A stretch of 64,000 bases of DNA. Source: Balamuthia mandrillaris (Eukaryota; Discosea; Longamoebia; Balamuthiidae). Shown here in pieces: positions 20,997 to 32,911 of this stretch. Position 1 is the first letter of the stretch. Each line of letters begins with the position of its first letter. Location of the stretch: assembly GCA_031835245.1 (NCBI GenBank), contig JAVKOQ010000197.1, positions 32,828 to 96,827 on the forward strand, read 5' to 3'. Both the position numbers and the translations under genes were made by a program. The notes beneath the pieces were generated by a model. It saw nothing but the letters and a program-made list of their open reading frames with translations, was not told where the DNA came from and made no database searches.

Positions 20997-21363
20997 ACTG
21001 TTTTTGTTGTGGTGGCTGGCAAGTCTCGATCTTTCGAGACAGGAATAAGAATAAAAAAAATAGGTTATTATAGCGCTTTAGCCGGGCCACAGCAGCGTGT
21101 TCGCCTCCTCTTTCTTGTCTGTTTTGTTTGCAAAAGAAAGGGGGTCGGGTTGTCGTGGTCGCGGTAACGTTTTTTTTTATGCTTTTATGATTTAAAATAG
21201 CGCAACGCTTCATTAATTTATTACAATGAAAAGTTACCAAATAAATATTTTGCCAACAAGCGGCAAAATAATTGTGGCTAAGGAACGACAATAATTGGCG
21301 GAGAAATAATAATGCGGAGGGGCAACAAGGTTACCAAACTCTCCGATGAGGAAAACGTGAGTG

Positions 21364-24105
21364 TCATGCCGCTCCCCCCCACCCCTCCTCCTCTTCTTTC
21401 TGTTCTACATCCTCCTCGCCATAGGCGTACGTGTTGCCTGCGTGGTCCTCACGTGACAACAGAGGGGAAGAGGCATGCGACGAGGGGGATGAGGATAAAG
21501 AGGAGGCAGCAGACGAAGGAAATCTTCTGTTGAGAGACTCTATCTCGGAGGAGGAGAGAGGCTTTGGGTTGGAGCGTTTGCGGGCGGCCTCCACGGCGTC
21601 CGCACTGTTGGAGCAGAGGTCTTTCACCTGTTCCCATATATGTTGGTAGAATTTGTGAAAGGCAAGCGCATCTCCCTTGTTTGGAGCATACAATGGTTCA
21701 GTTTTGCAAATTACAAGAACGAAAGATGAGGGCATGTAAACATACTCTTCCTTTTACAAAGTCGACCAAATACATGCCGTTTGGTTCCAGCTCAAATATC
21801 TGAATGCGGAATGATAAGAGACCAGCCTCTTTATCCGCACGTCCTGTTACCCTCACTTTAAACGATTCTTGATCTACTTTATAACCGACTTCCGGATAGC
21901 CCTTCTCATCATGTCATTAGAACGGACAAAAACATACAAAGAGAGAATGAGAGGAGAGGAGAAAGCGCATACCTTGAGTACGGCAATAAGTCTCTCGAGA
22001 ATAACGGTGGGAGGGTGTTGAGATACAAATTGTGTCTGGTGAGTTTCTCGTAGTCTGGTAGTAACGCTGCCAGTACTTCTTCTTAGTTGGGAGGTAAATC
22101 CTTCGGTGATATCCTTTAGCAAGCCATAGTACTTATGCAATGTTCCAAGTAATTCTCTAGGCGAGGTCCTTTTGGTTTCAGAATGAAAAAATATTCTTAT
22201 GCTTGTAGAAGAGAGAGAGAGAGAGGAGAGAGGAGAGAGAGGAGAGAGAGAGAGAGGAGAGAGAGAGAGTACGTTTCGACATCAGAACTGAATTCTGCAT
22301 CACCATCCCCTGAATTCTTTAGCTCGTTTATTTGTGTGATTTCTTCATCCGGGTTGACAGCGCTCAAGTCGACTGAAGGTTCCTCTTCAAACGTGCATTC
22401 GTTGTCACTGTCCGTAAAATACACGAAAACAATGTCAAGGTTTCATCTCACAAAGAGAAAACAGGCAAAAAAGGCATAAACCCACATTAGGAACCATTCA
22501 TGCTGCCGTAGCTCTTGAATCGTAATTCTTCGTGCTGGATTAGGGCAAAGAATCCGCCTTAAAATGTCTGGTATAAGCGTTGTAGGGACCTACGAATCAA
22601 AATCTCACAGGAAGCCCAAACACAAGAAGAGGAAGCAAATACCTCTTGCTCCTAGAGAGACCCAGGAGGGTGTTTTGAAGTCCGCTGTTCTGATTTTGCT
22701 GTACAATTCTTCTGTGCTGGATTCATTGAAAGGAAGGTCTGCATATGACATTAAAAAACAATCATACAAACCAACAAAGGTCAGCGAACAAAGAACATGA
22801 ACTGAGAAAAAAAAGGATGGATATGGATTAACAAGAAAGAGCGTACAGCCAGCAAGAAAGGTGAATAATATACAACCACAAGACCATATGTCTGCGATTT
22901 TTCCATCGTATCCTTTGCCTTCCAACACCTCAGGCGCTGCATAGTTGGGTGTACCGCATGCCGTAAATAGCAGGCGTGAGCCTTTGTTATCGTCCTGTAC
23001 AGTTTGATGCCAATCAAGATTAGTGGTCCGGTTATAGTTATTCACCACCACATAACAACAGAAGGGAAGGACAAAAACCTTGTAGAGGGTAGAGAGGCCA
23101 AAGTCAGATATCTTTAGAGTGCCCTCCTCCGAAAGAAGCAAGTTCTCGGGTTTAAGGTCGCGATGGCAAATGCCCTGTTTGTGGAAGTAATCCACTCCTA
23201 CATTACATAACGTTGCTATTGTCAACCAAACTTACTGTCAAAGTCTCTATATAAAGAGGTACGCTTTTCTGTAGGGAAAATGAGCTAACCCGATATTAGC
23301 TGTTGAAAGTATTTGCGAGCTGTCTTCTCATTAAATTTGCCTTTTGTTGCTGTGTGTTGTGTCTATGAGTCTCTGCAAATAGAAGAAGAACAAAAACGTG
23401 TACCCAGTATATAATAGAGTTCTCCGCCCGTGGACAGCTCCATGACGAGGTATATCTTGGTTTGGCTAACCAGCACGTCTTTCAGCTCAATGACATGCTT
23501 GTGTTTTATCCGCTTCAAGATGGCAATCTATCGGAGCAGAGAGAGAGAGAGAGAAAGAGAGAAAGAGAGAAAGAGAGAGAGTTAAAGACAAAATGGTTGG
23601 TACTAAGGCATGGAGAGGGTAAGGATCGAAGTGATGGCGAGAATGGGAGTACCTCTTTCTTGACGTTCTCTATCATGTTTTTTTTGATGAGTTCTCTTTT
23701 GTGAAGGATCTTGACGGCGACTTTCTCCCCAGTCTCTGTATTTTTGGCCGCTTTCACTCTTTACAAAGCAGATGAACGTAGCAGGAGTAGTGGTAGTAGA
23801 GAAAACTGCAAACAACAAAGAAAAGACGAAAGAAAGCAACAAAAAGGATACTTTCCATACTCTCCCTCTCCAAGGGTCCTTCCCAAAACATACTTGCCCA
23901 CTCGTTTGGAGTAGATGGAGGCCGTTCTCTTTCTCACCGCTTCCGTCTCACCCGTGCCGATCCCCAAGCCCCCACTGCCACCACAGTCACCACCAACATC
24001 GATACAGCTGGTGATGGTGAGTTTGAATGGTTCCTTCTCATCCTCTTCGGTTTGTTGCCGCTCAGAGCCGCCGCTGCCCGCTCGCTCCCATGAGGCTTCC
24101 TCCAT
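21364..24105 (-). CDS. CIPK/SnRK3-like serine/threonine kinase
   Basis: Calcium-network type kinase of the SNF1-related superfamily. The start at 24105 is followed by an acidic/glycine-rich head, then VGKYVLGRTLGEGEYGK (Gly loop), VAVKILHKREL (catalytic Lys), HRDLKPENLLLSEEGTLKI, SDFGLSTL and ACGTPNYAAPEVLEGKGYDG. The kinase domain is split by several introns. The C-terminal part, at about 22090-21364, reads QTQFVSQHPPTVILERL, ESGYKVDQESFKVRV, FELEPNGMYLVDF and KGRGDALAFHKFYQHI, closely following the CIPK C-terminal (phosphatase-interaction/KA1-like) domain. I cannot find a clear NAF motif between. A serine-rich acidic tail ends it. Exon limits in the middle are approximate. Introns at 22209 and 23537 carry CT tracts. 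Confidence 0.85.
22208..22270 (-). repeat. Intronic interrupted (CT)n in the CIPK-like kinase
   Basis: CT on the transcript, with repeated CTC interruptions. Confidence 0.85.
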
Positions 24106-24388
24106 CTCGTCTTCGTTCCTTTTTTTTCTTTATTTTTTTTAGATTCCTTTCTAAGAGGTTGACAACAGTTGCTGCTTTTTGCCTAATAGGGAAAAAATCC
24201 TAATAGAAAACGCTTATTCAGAAGCGCTGCAGCAACGGAGCAGGAAATGAGCAGCAAAGATGTCTGATCTCGCCACCGATCATATGCTTAAAATCGAAAA
24301 AATGTCCGTTTGGTGAACAGCAAAGCCCGTTGTCCAGGGCCAAGAGGGACGTGGAAACCGAACTTTAAGTTCAAAGACGTGGAAGGAG
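24106..24388. promoter_or_regulatory. Divergent kinase / RasGEF promoter region
   Basis: About 280 bases between two divergent starts, with T-rich sequence next to the kinase. No gene is seen. Confidence 0.4.
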
Positions 24389-27300
24389 ATGGCGGAGAAG
24401 GGTAAAGAGAAGGAGGAGTCCGCGACAGATGAAGAGGGCATCGTATGGAAGCATGGCCGCGTTACGCAGCCTCGTAGGAAGGAAGAGCAAGGAAAACTTA
24501 CAGATGTTTTTCTACATTCGCGGGAATGTGCTCGGTCCCTGTTAGACCTGCAACGCCATTCGAACCACTTGAGCAAAAACACGTGTGTGGTCGTGCAATC
24601 GACTACAGTGGATCGGAAGACGACGGGAATTGTCATAGCGGACGAAGTAGCAACTGAGGTGCAACAGGTTGAGTTCTTTATAGAATTGAAACGGTATGCG
24701 GTGGAGATTCTCCAAAACGAAGGCCGTCGCGGCAGCTCCATTCGATGGAATAAATTTTTGCCACCCTTTCTGCAAGCAGCACCCTCTTCACGCATGGAAA
24801 TTGGCCTTAATCCAAACAGAGATCAACTGCTTTTTGCTGGACAATATTGCTTGAAGTTCGACGAGGACGATAAGCCAGACTCGAACATTCTTTACGAAAA
24901 CACCGTCTCTTCGAGGGCTACAGCGTTAAGAGGAGCGACGCTCGGAAAACTCATTGATAAGCTCATTCTCGCCGCTTTACAAGGTACCAAGTAACGTACT
25001 TTCGGGCCTCCCCATTGTGTTCTATCCTTAACGACTGTCATTGCTAAACTGTTGTCCGCGCGATGCTTTAAGCTCGAAGAGAAAGCGATGCACAAACCCG
25101 ACGATTCAATCGCACATGGATAGAACAGGATGTCGGAGATAGCAGAGCTAAGATGACGCTGCATTTGTCTCCGAGGGGAAGGAATGACTCGCTAGATGGA
25201 AGCAGCTCTCCTCCTGAATTAGCAGAGTTTAAGGCCGCAGAACCTCAAAAGGGTATGAAACCCAAGCTCATTGACGTGCTTGGTATAGATAACGTGGAAG
25301 TAAAGAAGGCATTGAGAGACCCTACAGCCTGTCGAGCCCTTCCTGAGAGAAGGAGGTCTAGTTTCAGGAGCATCTCCTTTCGGCGTTTCACCACTGGCTC
25401 CGATGATTACATTCCCACTAGAGAACCCGCCCAGTCTCGAGACAGTTTATCTGGCAGCCCCCGTTCTCCACTGGCATCATCGTCCTACTCGTCAGTTGCT
25501 TCGTCCTCAGCTCCGGGCGGCAGCAGTACAAAGTCAAAGATGAAAAGCTTGTTAAACAATATTCCGGAAATGGTTTCGGCGGCCACCTCGCCGCGTCGAC
25601 GCAACAGGACACGTCGATCCAAAACCGCTCCTCCGCTGTTCTACGAAGTAGCTGCTCACGTGCCTGTCACGACACACCCCTCCTTCTTGGAAGAGTTCAT
25701 CTTCAGCTACAGGACCATTCTCAGCCCTCTGGAGTTGCTGAAGGCCCTGCTCATTCGGTACGTGACACCGCCGCCACCACCGATGGACTTGGATACTATG
25801 CGCACAGGGTTTGCCCTCTCTCTTTCTCTTTGTAGTCAAGGGGTCTGCTCTGATAACCTGTTTGTTTTAAAAGGGTAGTGGAAATGATAAAGAGATGGTT
25901 ACTGCTGCAAACCACGGACTTCAGAGAGGATGATACCATGTACAAATACTTTAAGTTTTGTGTGACAACACCTAAAAAGCAGGGAGGAGTCTTGCAGGAA
26001 ACTCATAGGGTGCAATTGCGTTCCCTGCTGGGTATCAAGCTCAAAGAGGACAAGCTGGAAGAGTTTCTGGCCAAAGCCACCGCTACACTGCCTACGCCCT
26101 CAAGCGCGCGATCCAGAAGCCAAAGTATGAACAACAACAAAGCAAACCAAACACTCAAATGGAAACACCTGAAGGTAAAAAGCAACGAGAATAGCTCACA
26201 TTTACGCACATGAACTAACCTTTGCTTTCCGTGTGGCATAGTCCAAAGAAGTGGCCAGACAAATGGCGCTGCTGGAGTTTGCGTTGTTCAAGGCCATCAA
26301 ACCGTCCGAGTGGCTAAGCAAGGATTGGAGGGGAAGCGCTGTACCTAAACCTAACATAATAATTCTCTCCAAACATTTCAACCAAGTAAGCTCACCGACT
26401 AGTACCGTGGTGAGGTTATATACTAACCACAGCTGCCCTTCTCCCTCCCTTCGCTTTGTCCAGATGAGCAACTGGGTGTCCAGCGAGATACTAAGCCATG
26501 ACAGGAGCGATACTAGAGCTCGTATGATCATGAAGTTTATCGGGATAGCAAGGGTAATGGCTGTTGCCGCTTTTTGTTCTAACATGCTCTTAAATGGATG
26601 AACAGCACTGTGGTGAGCTCAACAACTTCAATGGCGTGTTGGAAATACTTTCAGGGCTAAACAACGCAGCCATCGCTAGACTAAAAGACTCTTGGGAAGA
26701 GGTCACAGAGGTGAAGATGGAACAGCTGATGAAGTTAGAGGAGCTCATGAGCTTGAAACACAACAGACAAAACTACCGGAACAGAATAGAGGAGATACGC
26801 TGCGCAGTTCCTCGGCAGCCCTGCGTTCCCTATCCTGGAACTTTCTTAACGGACTTGACGTTCATTGAAGAGGCAAACCCGAAAGAGTGGGGAGAGGAAG
26901 AGGGGAAGAAGGAGAAAGAAGAGGAGAAGAAGGTGAAAGAGAAGGAAGAAGAGGAAGCTGTTTCCAACAACAACAAAGTGAGGCTTATCAATTGGGAGAA
27001 GCTGAAGATGATATCACGAACCATTCACATGTTGCGTACCTTTCAGAGGGTGCCCTTCAGAAACATCGAACCCAACCCTCAGATCCAACGGTTTCTTCGA
27101 GAGGCTCCACCATGCCCTGCTGGTGAGGACTTGTACAAAAGATCTCTGGAAATCCGTCCTCTGGAGCAGCGCCCATCCTTTGACCTCGGTATTCCTCCTG
27201 CCGAAGAGAAGGAGAGAAGCCTCGAGGAGGAAGAGGAGACTCCTGCCACTCCCTTCCCGAACGAAGAAGAGGAGAGCCACTCCACGAACAAAGGAAATTG

Positions 27301-27694
27301 GTTGGAGCAAGTGCGAGTTAGATCGCCTCGTTTGTTTTCGAGGGCCTTTTCTACTCCAAGAAAGAAAGCCAACGACACCAGAACCAACCCCCTGTTGGTT
27401 GGTAGCCGAAGCGAGAGCAGAAACGACCCCGACCTATTCAAAAAACCGGAACCAAAGAAACGAAACTTTTCAGCACCACTTCCTCGCCAAGCAACCCTCT
27501 TCTCCGCCACCTCCTCTTCCTGTTGTTCCTCCTCAGGAGGTTCTTCCCCGGCTATATCCTCCTCGCCCTCTCCCTCCTCTTCTCCATTGTCCTCTTCGCC
27601 CTCTTCATCCTTGCTGCCGGCCATCCTCCCGACCGCCTTCATAGACCCACCCGATGGTCCCCTGTGCCCCTCTGCCAAGTATCACCTCGGATAG
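24389..27694 (+). CDS. Ras guanine-nucleotide exchange factor (RasGEF_N + Cdc25 domain)
   Basis: Loads GTP on Ras-family GTPases. Exons: 24389-24983, 25073-25812, 25873-26174, 26243-26384, 26464-26550 and 26601-27694, with small uncertainty at each edge. The N-terminal region is unique and polar. RasGEF_N covers about 25640-25960 (FLEEFIFSYRTILSPLELL, VVEMIKRWLLLQTTDF). The Cdc25 domain starts at VARQMALLEFALFKAIKPSE and includes SNWVSSEIL, ARMIMKFIGIARHCGELNNF and NGVLEILSGLNNAAI. A lysine/glutamate-rich insert follows near 26880-26960, and the tail beyond 27180 is serine- and proline-rich. The exon 2 joint (QARRESDAQ) was chosen by phase. Confidence 0.88.
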
Positions 27695-28096
27695 GAGAGA
27701 GGTAGAAGCACAAGATGGGCCAAAGCAGTTGTCTAAAGACTAGAAGGAGGAAAGCGAAGAGGTGGTCGGCCAAAACACAGACGCTACGTGCTTCGGCGAG
27801 GCGAGGAGGGGCAAGGGTTCGGTTGGAATTGCGCCGCCACCCCGCAATCAACCATGTGTTTAATATAAACCCCGAATAAAAATCGGGAACAAATACATTT
27901 CTTTTTTCCATTTATAATTTTCTTGCCAACGCTTTTCTTTTCTTCTTCTCGTAGTCGTTGTTTGTTGTGGTTGTTGTTGTTGGGGGTTGTGGCGCTCACT
28001 ACTCGTGAAAGAGGTAGCGTGTGTGTGTTTGGTATTTTGCTCCGCTAGCCGAAGGGAACACGCTCCGTCTTCTTTTTTTTTTCAAAAAAAATTATT
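27695..28096. promoter_or_regulatory. RasGEF 3' end and ATP-citrate lyase promoter
   Basis: Four hundred bases between tandem genes. A T-run followed by an A-run (about 28069-28090) lies just before the ATP-citrate lyase ATG. No other gene is supported. Confidence 0.35.
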
Positions 28097-28468
28097 ATGT
28101 CGGCCAAAAGCATTCGTGAGTACGACGGAAAGGCCATCCTCAGCCGCTGGGTCAAGGAGCTCTCTGGAGGGAAACACACGCTGGACACTCGCCGTGTGTT
28201 GGTCTGCCCTTCTTCTTCCTCCGGAGTAGCGGCCGCCACCTCACAACAGCAACAACAAGCGGACCTCCAACAGCAAGAGGGGCAAGAGCTTAGCTACGTG
28301 ACTCTGCAAGAGCGAGCGAAGGAGGTGCCTTGGCTGACCACCGAGCGCTTGGTCGTGAAGCCCGATCAGCTCATCAAGAGACGCGGCAAGTCTGGACTGA
28401 TTGGCTTGAACTACACTTTGGAAGAGGCTGACGCTTGGATCAATGAGCGTATGGGAAAAGAGGTTCGT

Positions 28469-28503
<35 letters not shown>

Positions 28504-28981
28504 TGACAAAAAAAATTCCCCGGCAGGTGCCAGTGGAACATGTTAAGGGAGTGTTGGATCACTTCATTGTGGAACCATTCTTGAAGCATGACGGCAAGGA
28601 CGAGTACTACCTCGCTATTCGCAGCGTGAGACAAGGAGAAGAAATCCTTTTCACAACGGAAGGCGGTGTTGACGTCGGTGACGTGGATGCCAAGGCCAAG
28701 GTTTGCTTTTAATGTTTCTTTAGCGGCAGTATACCATTCCTTTCGTACTCACCTCTTCTCTTTCTCCCTCCCTCCCTCCCTCCCTCCTCCTCCCCCTCCC
28801 TCCCCTCCCTCCCTCCCTCCCTCCTCCCTCCCTCCCTCCTCCCTCCCTCCCTCCCTCCCTCCCTCCCTCCCTCCCTCCCTCCCTCCCCTCCCTCTCCCTC
28901 CCTCCCTCCCTCCCTCCCCTCCCTCCCCTCCTCCCTCCCTCCCTCCCTCCTCCCTCCTCCTCCCTCCCTCCCTCCCTCCCT

Positions 28982-29013
<32 letters not shown>

Positions 29014-29484
29014 TCTGTTACTGCCCTTCAGAAATTGCTGGTTAAAGTTGGAGACGAGCTGGAGCAAGCTCAAGTGGATGAACTACTGTCGGACGTACAG
29101 GCAGGGGACAGAAAAGCTCTCTTGTCTTCTTTTCTGGCTACCTTGTTCAAAGTTTACACCAAACTCCACTTCACTTATCTTGAAATTAACCCATTGGTGG
29201 TGGTAAGTACTTTGATACCTCGGCTTTTGTTGTTGGTGAAAATCTGATGTGATTTCAAAGGTTGGCGAAGAAGTTCACTTATTGGACTTGGCGGCTCGAC
29301 TGGATCAAACAGCACAAATCGAGTGCACAAAGCTGTGGGGCAACATTGATTTCCCTCCACCCTTTGGCCGTCCCATCCTTCCCGAAGAACGTTATATCCA
29401 AGAATTGGACTCCAAAACTGGTGCATCGTTGAAGCTCACCGTTCTTAATCCCAAAGGACGCATTTGGCTCATGGTTGCTGGCGG

Positions 29485-29522
<38 letters not shown>

Positions 29523-30414
29523 ACTTTAACGTTTGGCGACCTCAAAAGGTGGAGCATCAGTCGTCTACACCGACTCCTTATCAGACCTTGCTCCTGAGGT
29601 TGGGAAGGAAGTTGCAAATTACGGAGAGTACTCTGGAGATCCCACTGAAGCTATGACCTTTGAGTATGCCAAAACCATTCTTTCTCTCATGACGAGTGGA
29701 CCCGTTCACCCATTGGGAAAGGTTGGTTTGGGTGTCTTATCATTTTGATTGGCACATTTTGTACGAGTGAGTGCTTACAAAACTTTCAAATATAGGTTCT
29801 TATCATTGGAGGAGGTATTGCCAACTTCACTGATGTGGCAGAGACCTTCAAGGGTATTGTACGCGCTATTGGTGACTTCCAAGAGAAGCTTCGTAATCAC
29901 AAGGTTCGCATTTACGTTCGTCGAGGAGGCCCTAATTATGCAGAGGGCCTTCGTCTGATCAAGGAGAAGGTTGAGGTTATGGAAATTCCAATTTGGGTGT
30001 ATGGACCAGAGACCCACATTACTGCCATTGTAAACATGGCGCTGGAAGACGAAGAGGAGATAAAGAACAAGCCAATGAGTCCACCAGCTAGGCGGCTGGA
30101 ACGAGGACCGTACGTCGTTACACTCATTGGGAGACGGTGTACTTACTAACTCGTTGACCTCATAACAGCTTAAATACTAGTTGGGCAACCAAAATGCAAA
30201 ACTCAGCCCTTCGCGGCGAAAGCAGTAGTGATGATTACCAACGACAGATGTTCCCTGCTGCCGATCCCCTTATTAATCCGTCACAAACGTTGACTAGAAC
30301 TCTGTCTTCTAGCAAAGGAGCTGATCTGAAAGGAAAAAGCAAAACGAGCGTACCGGAGGAAAGACAGCCTTACACTCTTTTCACGAAGAGCACAACCGCT
30401 ATTGTGTATGCTAC

Positions 30415-30456
<42 letters not shown>

Positions 30457-31694
30457 TCCTCTGATTAACGGACCTATTCAATAGGTATGGCATGCAGCTG
30501 CAAGCTGTGCAGTCTATGCTTGACTTTGATCACCTGTGCGAGCGAGAGACACCCTCTGTCAAGTGCATCATTTATCCATTTGCGGGTACCCATTACCGAA
30601 AGTTCTTCTGGGGCCAGAAGGAAATCATGTTGCCGGTAGTGCCAGACATAGCCAGTGCCTTTAAGCGTTTCCCCAATGATCCATCGGTATGCTTTATACT
30701 GCGAAAACATTCTGTTAGCCAAGCTGACTTTCTGTTCAATAGTTGGACACAATGGTTAACTTTGCTTCCTGTCGCTCTGTCTATGAGTCCACAATCGAAG
30801 CTTTGTCCCATCCTGAAATCAAGGTCATCGCTATCATCGCCGAAGGCGTTCCTGGTACTGTTCTTTGGGAGGGGGTTTTTTTTTTGGATGTTGGTGATAA
30901 AATCCCTCACGAATAATTACTTTATGGTATGCAGAGCGTCACACGCGGTTGTTGATCGAGAAGGCAAAGAACAGGCCTGCAGACAAAGGCGGGCCAGTGA
31001 CCATTATCGGACCGGCAACTGTAGGTGGCATCAAGCCAGGTTGCTTCCGTATCGGCAACACAGGAGGAATGCTTGACAACGTGCTTTCCAGCAAACTCTA
31101 CCGGCCAGGAAGCGTGGCCTACGTATCTCGCTCGGGTGGTCTTTCCAACGAGCTCAACAACATCATCTCGCGAACCACAAACGGTGTATACGAAGGTATC
31201 GCCATCGGTGGTGATCGCTATCCCGGAACCACCTTCATGGATCACTTGTTGCGTTTCCAAGATGACCCACAGTGCAAGATGATGGTGCTTCTGGGCGAGG
31301 TAGGAGGCATTGAGGAGTATCAAGTGTGCCAAGCCATAAAAGAGGGCCGCATCACCAAGCCTGTTGTGGCGTGGTGCACTGGCACTTGCGCCAAAATGTT
31401 CCCCACAGAAGTTCAGTTCGGTCACGCCGGAGCTTTTGCCAATGACAACCTTGAGACCGCTGATGCCAAAAATGTGGCCCTCAAGCAAGCTGGAGCTCAT
31501 GTACCCTCCAGCTTCACTACATTGCCCGAGCTTATCAGAAAGGTCTATCTGGCGCTTGTTGAGAGTGGAGAGATCGTGGAGGAAGAAGAGCGACCTGCCC
31601 CTCGTATTCCCATCGATTACACCTGGGCCCGTAAACTTGGCATGGTCAGGAAGCCCGCTAGCTTTGTGTCCACCATCACTGATGAACGTATGTT

Positions 31695-31733
<39 letters not shown>

Positions 31734-32597
31734 TTTGTAATCTTCCGTCTGCGCTTGCTCTTCATTCGTCTATAGCTCTATCTTTGTCTAAACTAGAAGG
31801 AGCTTATCTAATGTTTATGGGTACATCCAGGAGGAGAGGAATTGATGTATGCAGGGATGCCCATCTCACAAGTGTTCGAGGAGGACATCGGAATTGGAGG
31901 AGTGCTGAGCCTTTTGTGGTTCCGCCGCCGCCTGCCAAACTACGCCTGCAAGTTCATCGAGATGGTGTTGATGATGACGGCTGATCATGGACCCGCTGTG
32001 GCTGGTGCCCACAACACAATTGTGACAGCGAGAGCAGGACGTGACCTTATCTCCTCTTTGGCGTCAGGACTTCTGACCATCGGCCCGCGCTTTGGTGGTG
32101 CTGTGGACGGAGCTGCCAAGCTGTTCTCTTGGGGCCATGACACGGGTCTCTCGCCACAGGACTTTGTGGACACAATGAGAAAGAAGAAGGAGTTGATCAT
32201 GGGTATTGGACATCGCATCAAGTCGCTGCACAACCCAGACAAGAGGGTAACCATCCTGAAGGAATATGCTTTCCAGCATTTCCCCAACACCTCGGTGCTT
32301 AAGTATGCCCTTGCTGTGGAGCAGATCACCACCCAAAAGAAAGCCAATCTCATTCTCAACGTGGATGGCTGCATGGGCTGTGCCTTTGTGGACTTGCTTA
32401 GGCACTGCGGCGCCTTCACACCTGAGGAAGTGGACGACCTTCTCAAGAACGACTTTTTGAACGGCCTGTTCGTGTTGGGTCGAAGCATTGGTTTCATTGG
32501 CCATTATCTCGACCAGAAGAGACTGCAGGAAGGACTTTATCGACACCCCACTGACGACATCTTCTACATGACCAATCCTGACACTTACCCTCAATAA
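28097..32597 (+). CDS. ACLY: ATP-citrate lyase, single-chain animal-type
   Basis: Cytosolic enzyme making acetyl-CoA and oxaloacetate from citrate, feeding lipid and sterol synthesis. First exons: 28097-28462, 28527-28700 and 29032-29201; others follow to 32597, giving about 1,100 residues, the length of animal ACLY. The N-terminal half is the succinyl-CoA-synthetase-beta-like part ([44 protein letters not shown]). The phosphohistidine is in [10 protein letters not shown]. The C-terminal citrate-synthase-like part has [30 protein letters not shown] and [21 protein letters not shown] Gln-rich insert lies near residues 50-65. At least five introns carry CT or CCCT tracts, including one of 330 bases. 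Confidence 0.95.
28765..29012 (+). repeat. Long intronic (CCCT)n/(CT)n tract in ATP-citrate lyase
   Basis: About 250 bases of C and T with almost no purines, mainly CCCT units with CCT interruptions, ending in (CT)n and then the acceptor at 29031. The other strand is a run of GGGA units. Confidence 0.95.
30413..30452 (+). repeat. Intronic (CT)n in ATP-citrate lyase
   Basis: CT on the transcript. Similar shorter tracts lie at 28470-28500, 29490-29518 and 31702-31728 in the same gene. Confidence 0.9.
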
Positions 32598-32610
32598 TTC
32601 TCACAAACAC

Positions 32611-32616
32611 AATAAA
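32611..32616 (+). terminator. Likely polyadenylation signal of ATP-citrate lyase
   Basis: AATAAA lies 14 bases after the stop codon, within a 92-base gap to the convergent flavoprotein gene. Confidence 0.5.
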
Positions 32617-32689
32617 GAGAATTCATGCCTTACACTCTATTCGTACTTTTATTTCATCTTTTTTTAAAAGAAACAGTATTTTAGGAGTG

Positions 32690-32871
32690 TTAAAGGTTTG
32701 AAGCCACCAAAGAACGCTCGTAGGGGTTGACCTTGGGCGGCTCCTTTGGACGAGAGGAAACTCCTCCTCTTGCACTGTGGTCTTGCTCTATGTTTGTCCG
32801 CCAAGCAAAGCGAGGCGCTATCTTATTTGCTTTGCCCTAGTTTTTACGCAAAGGTGAGTGAAAGAGAGGAG

Positions 32872-32911
<40 letters not shown>

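Noticed and set aside
27079-27678. Minus-strand frame of 199 residues under the RasGEF tail
   Set aside because: Acidic low-complexity shadow of the serine-rich plus-strand coding sequence.
28720-29073. Minus-strand frame of Glu-Gly-Gly-Arg repeats
   Set aside because: Purely the complement of the CCCT tract in the ATP-citrate lyase intron.
7930-30452. CRISPR-like array from the many short repeats
   Set aside because: The repeats are simple dinucleotide tracts without spacers, in a eukaryotic nuclear genome.
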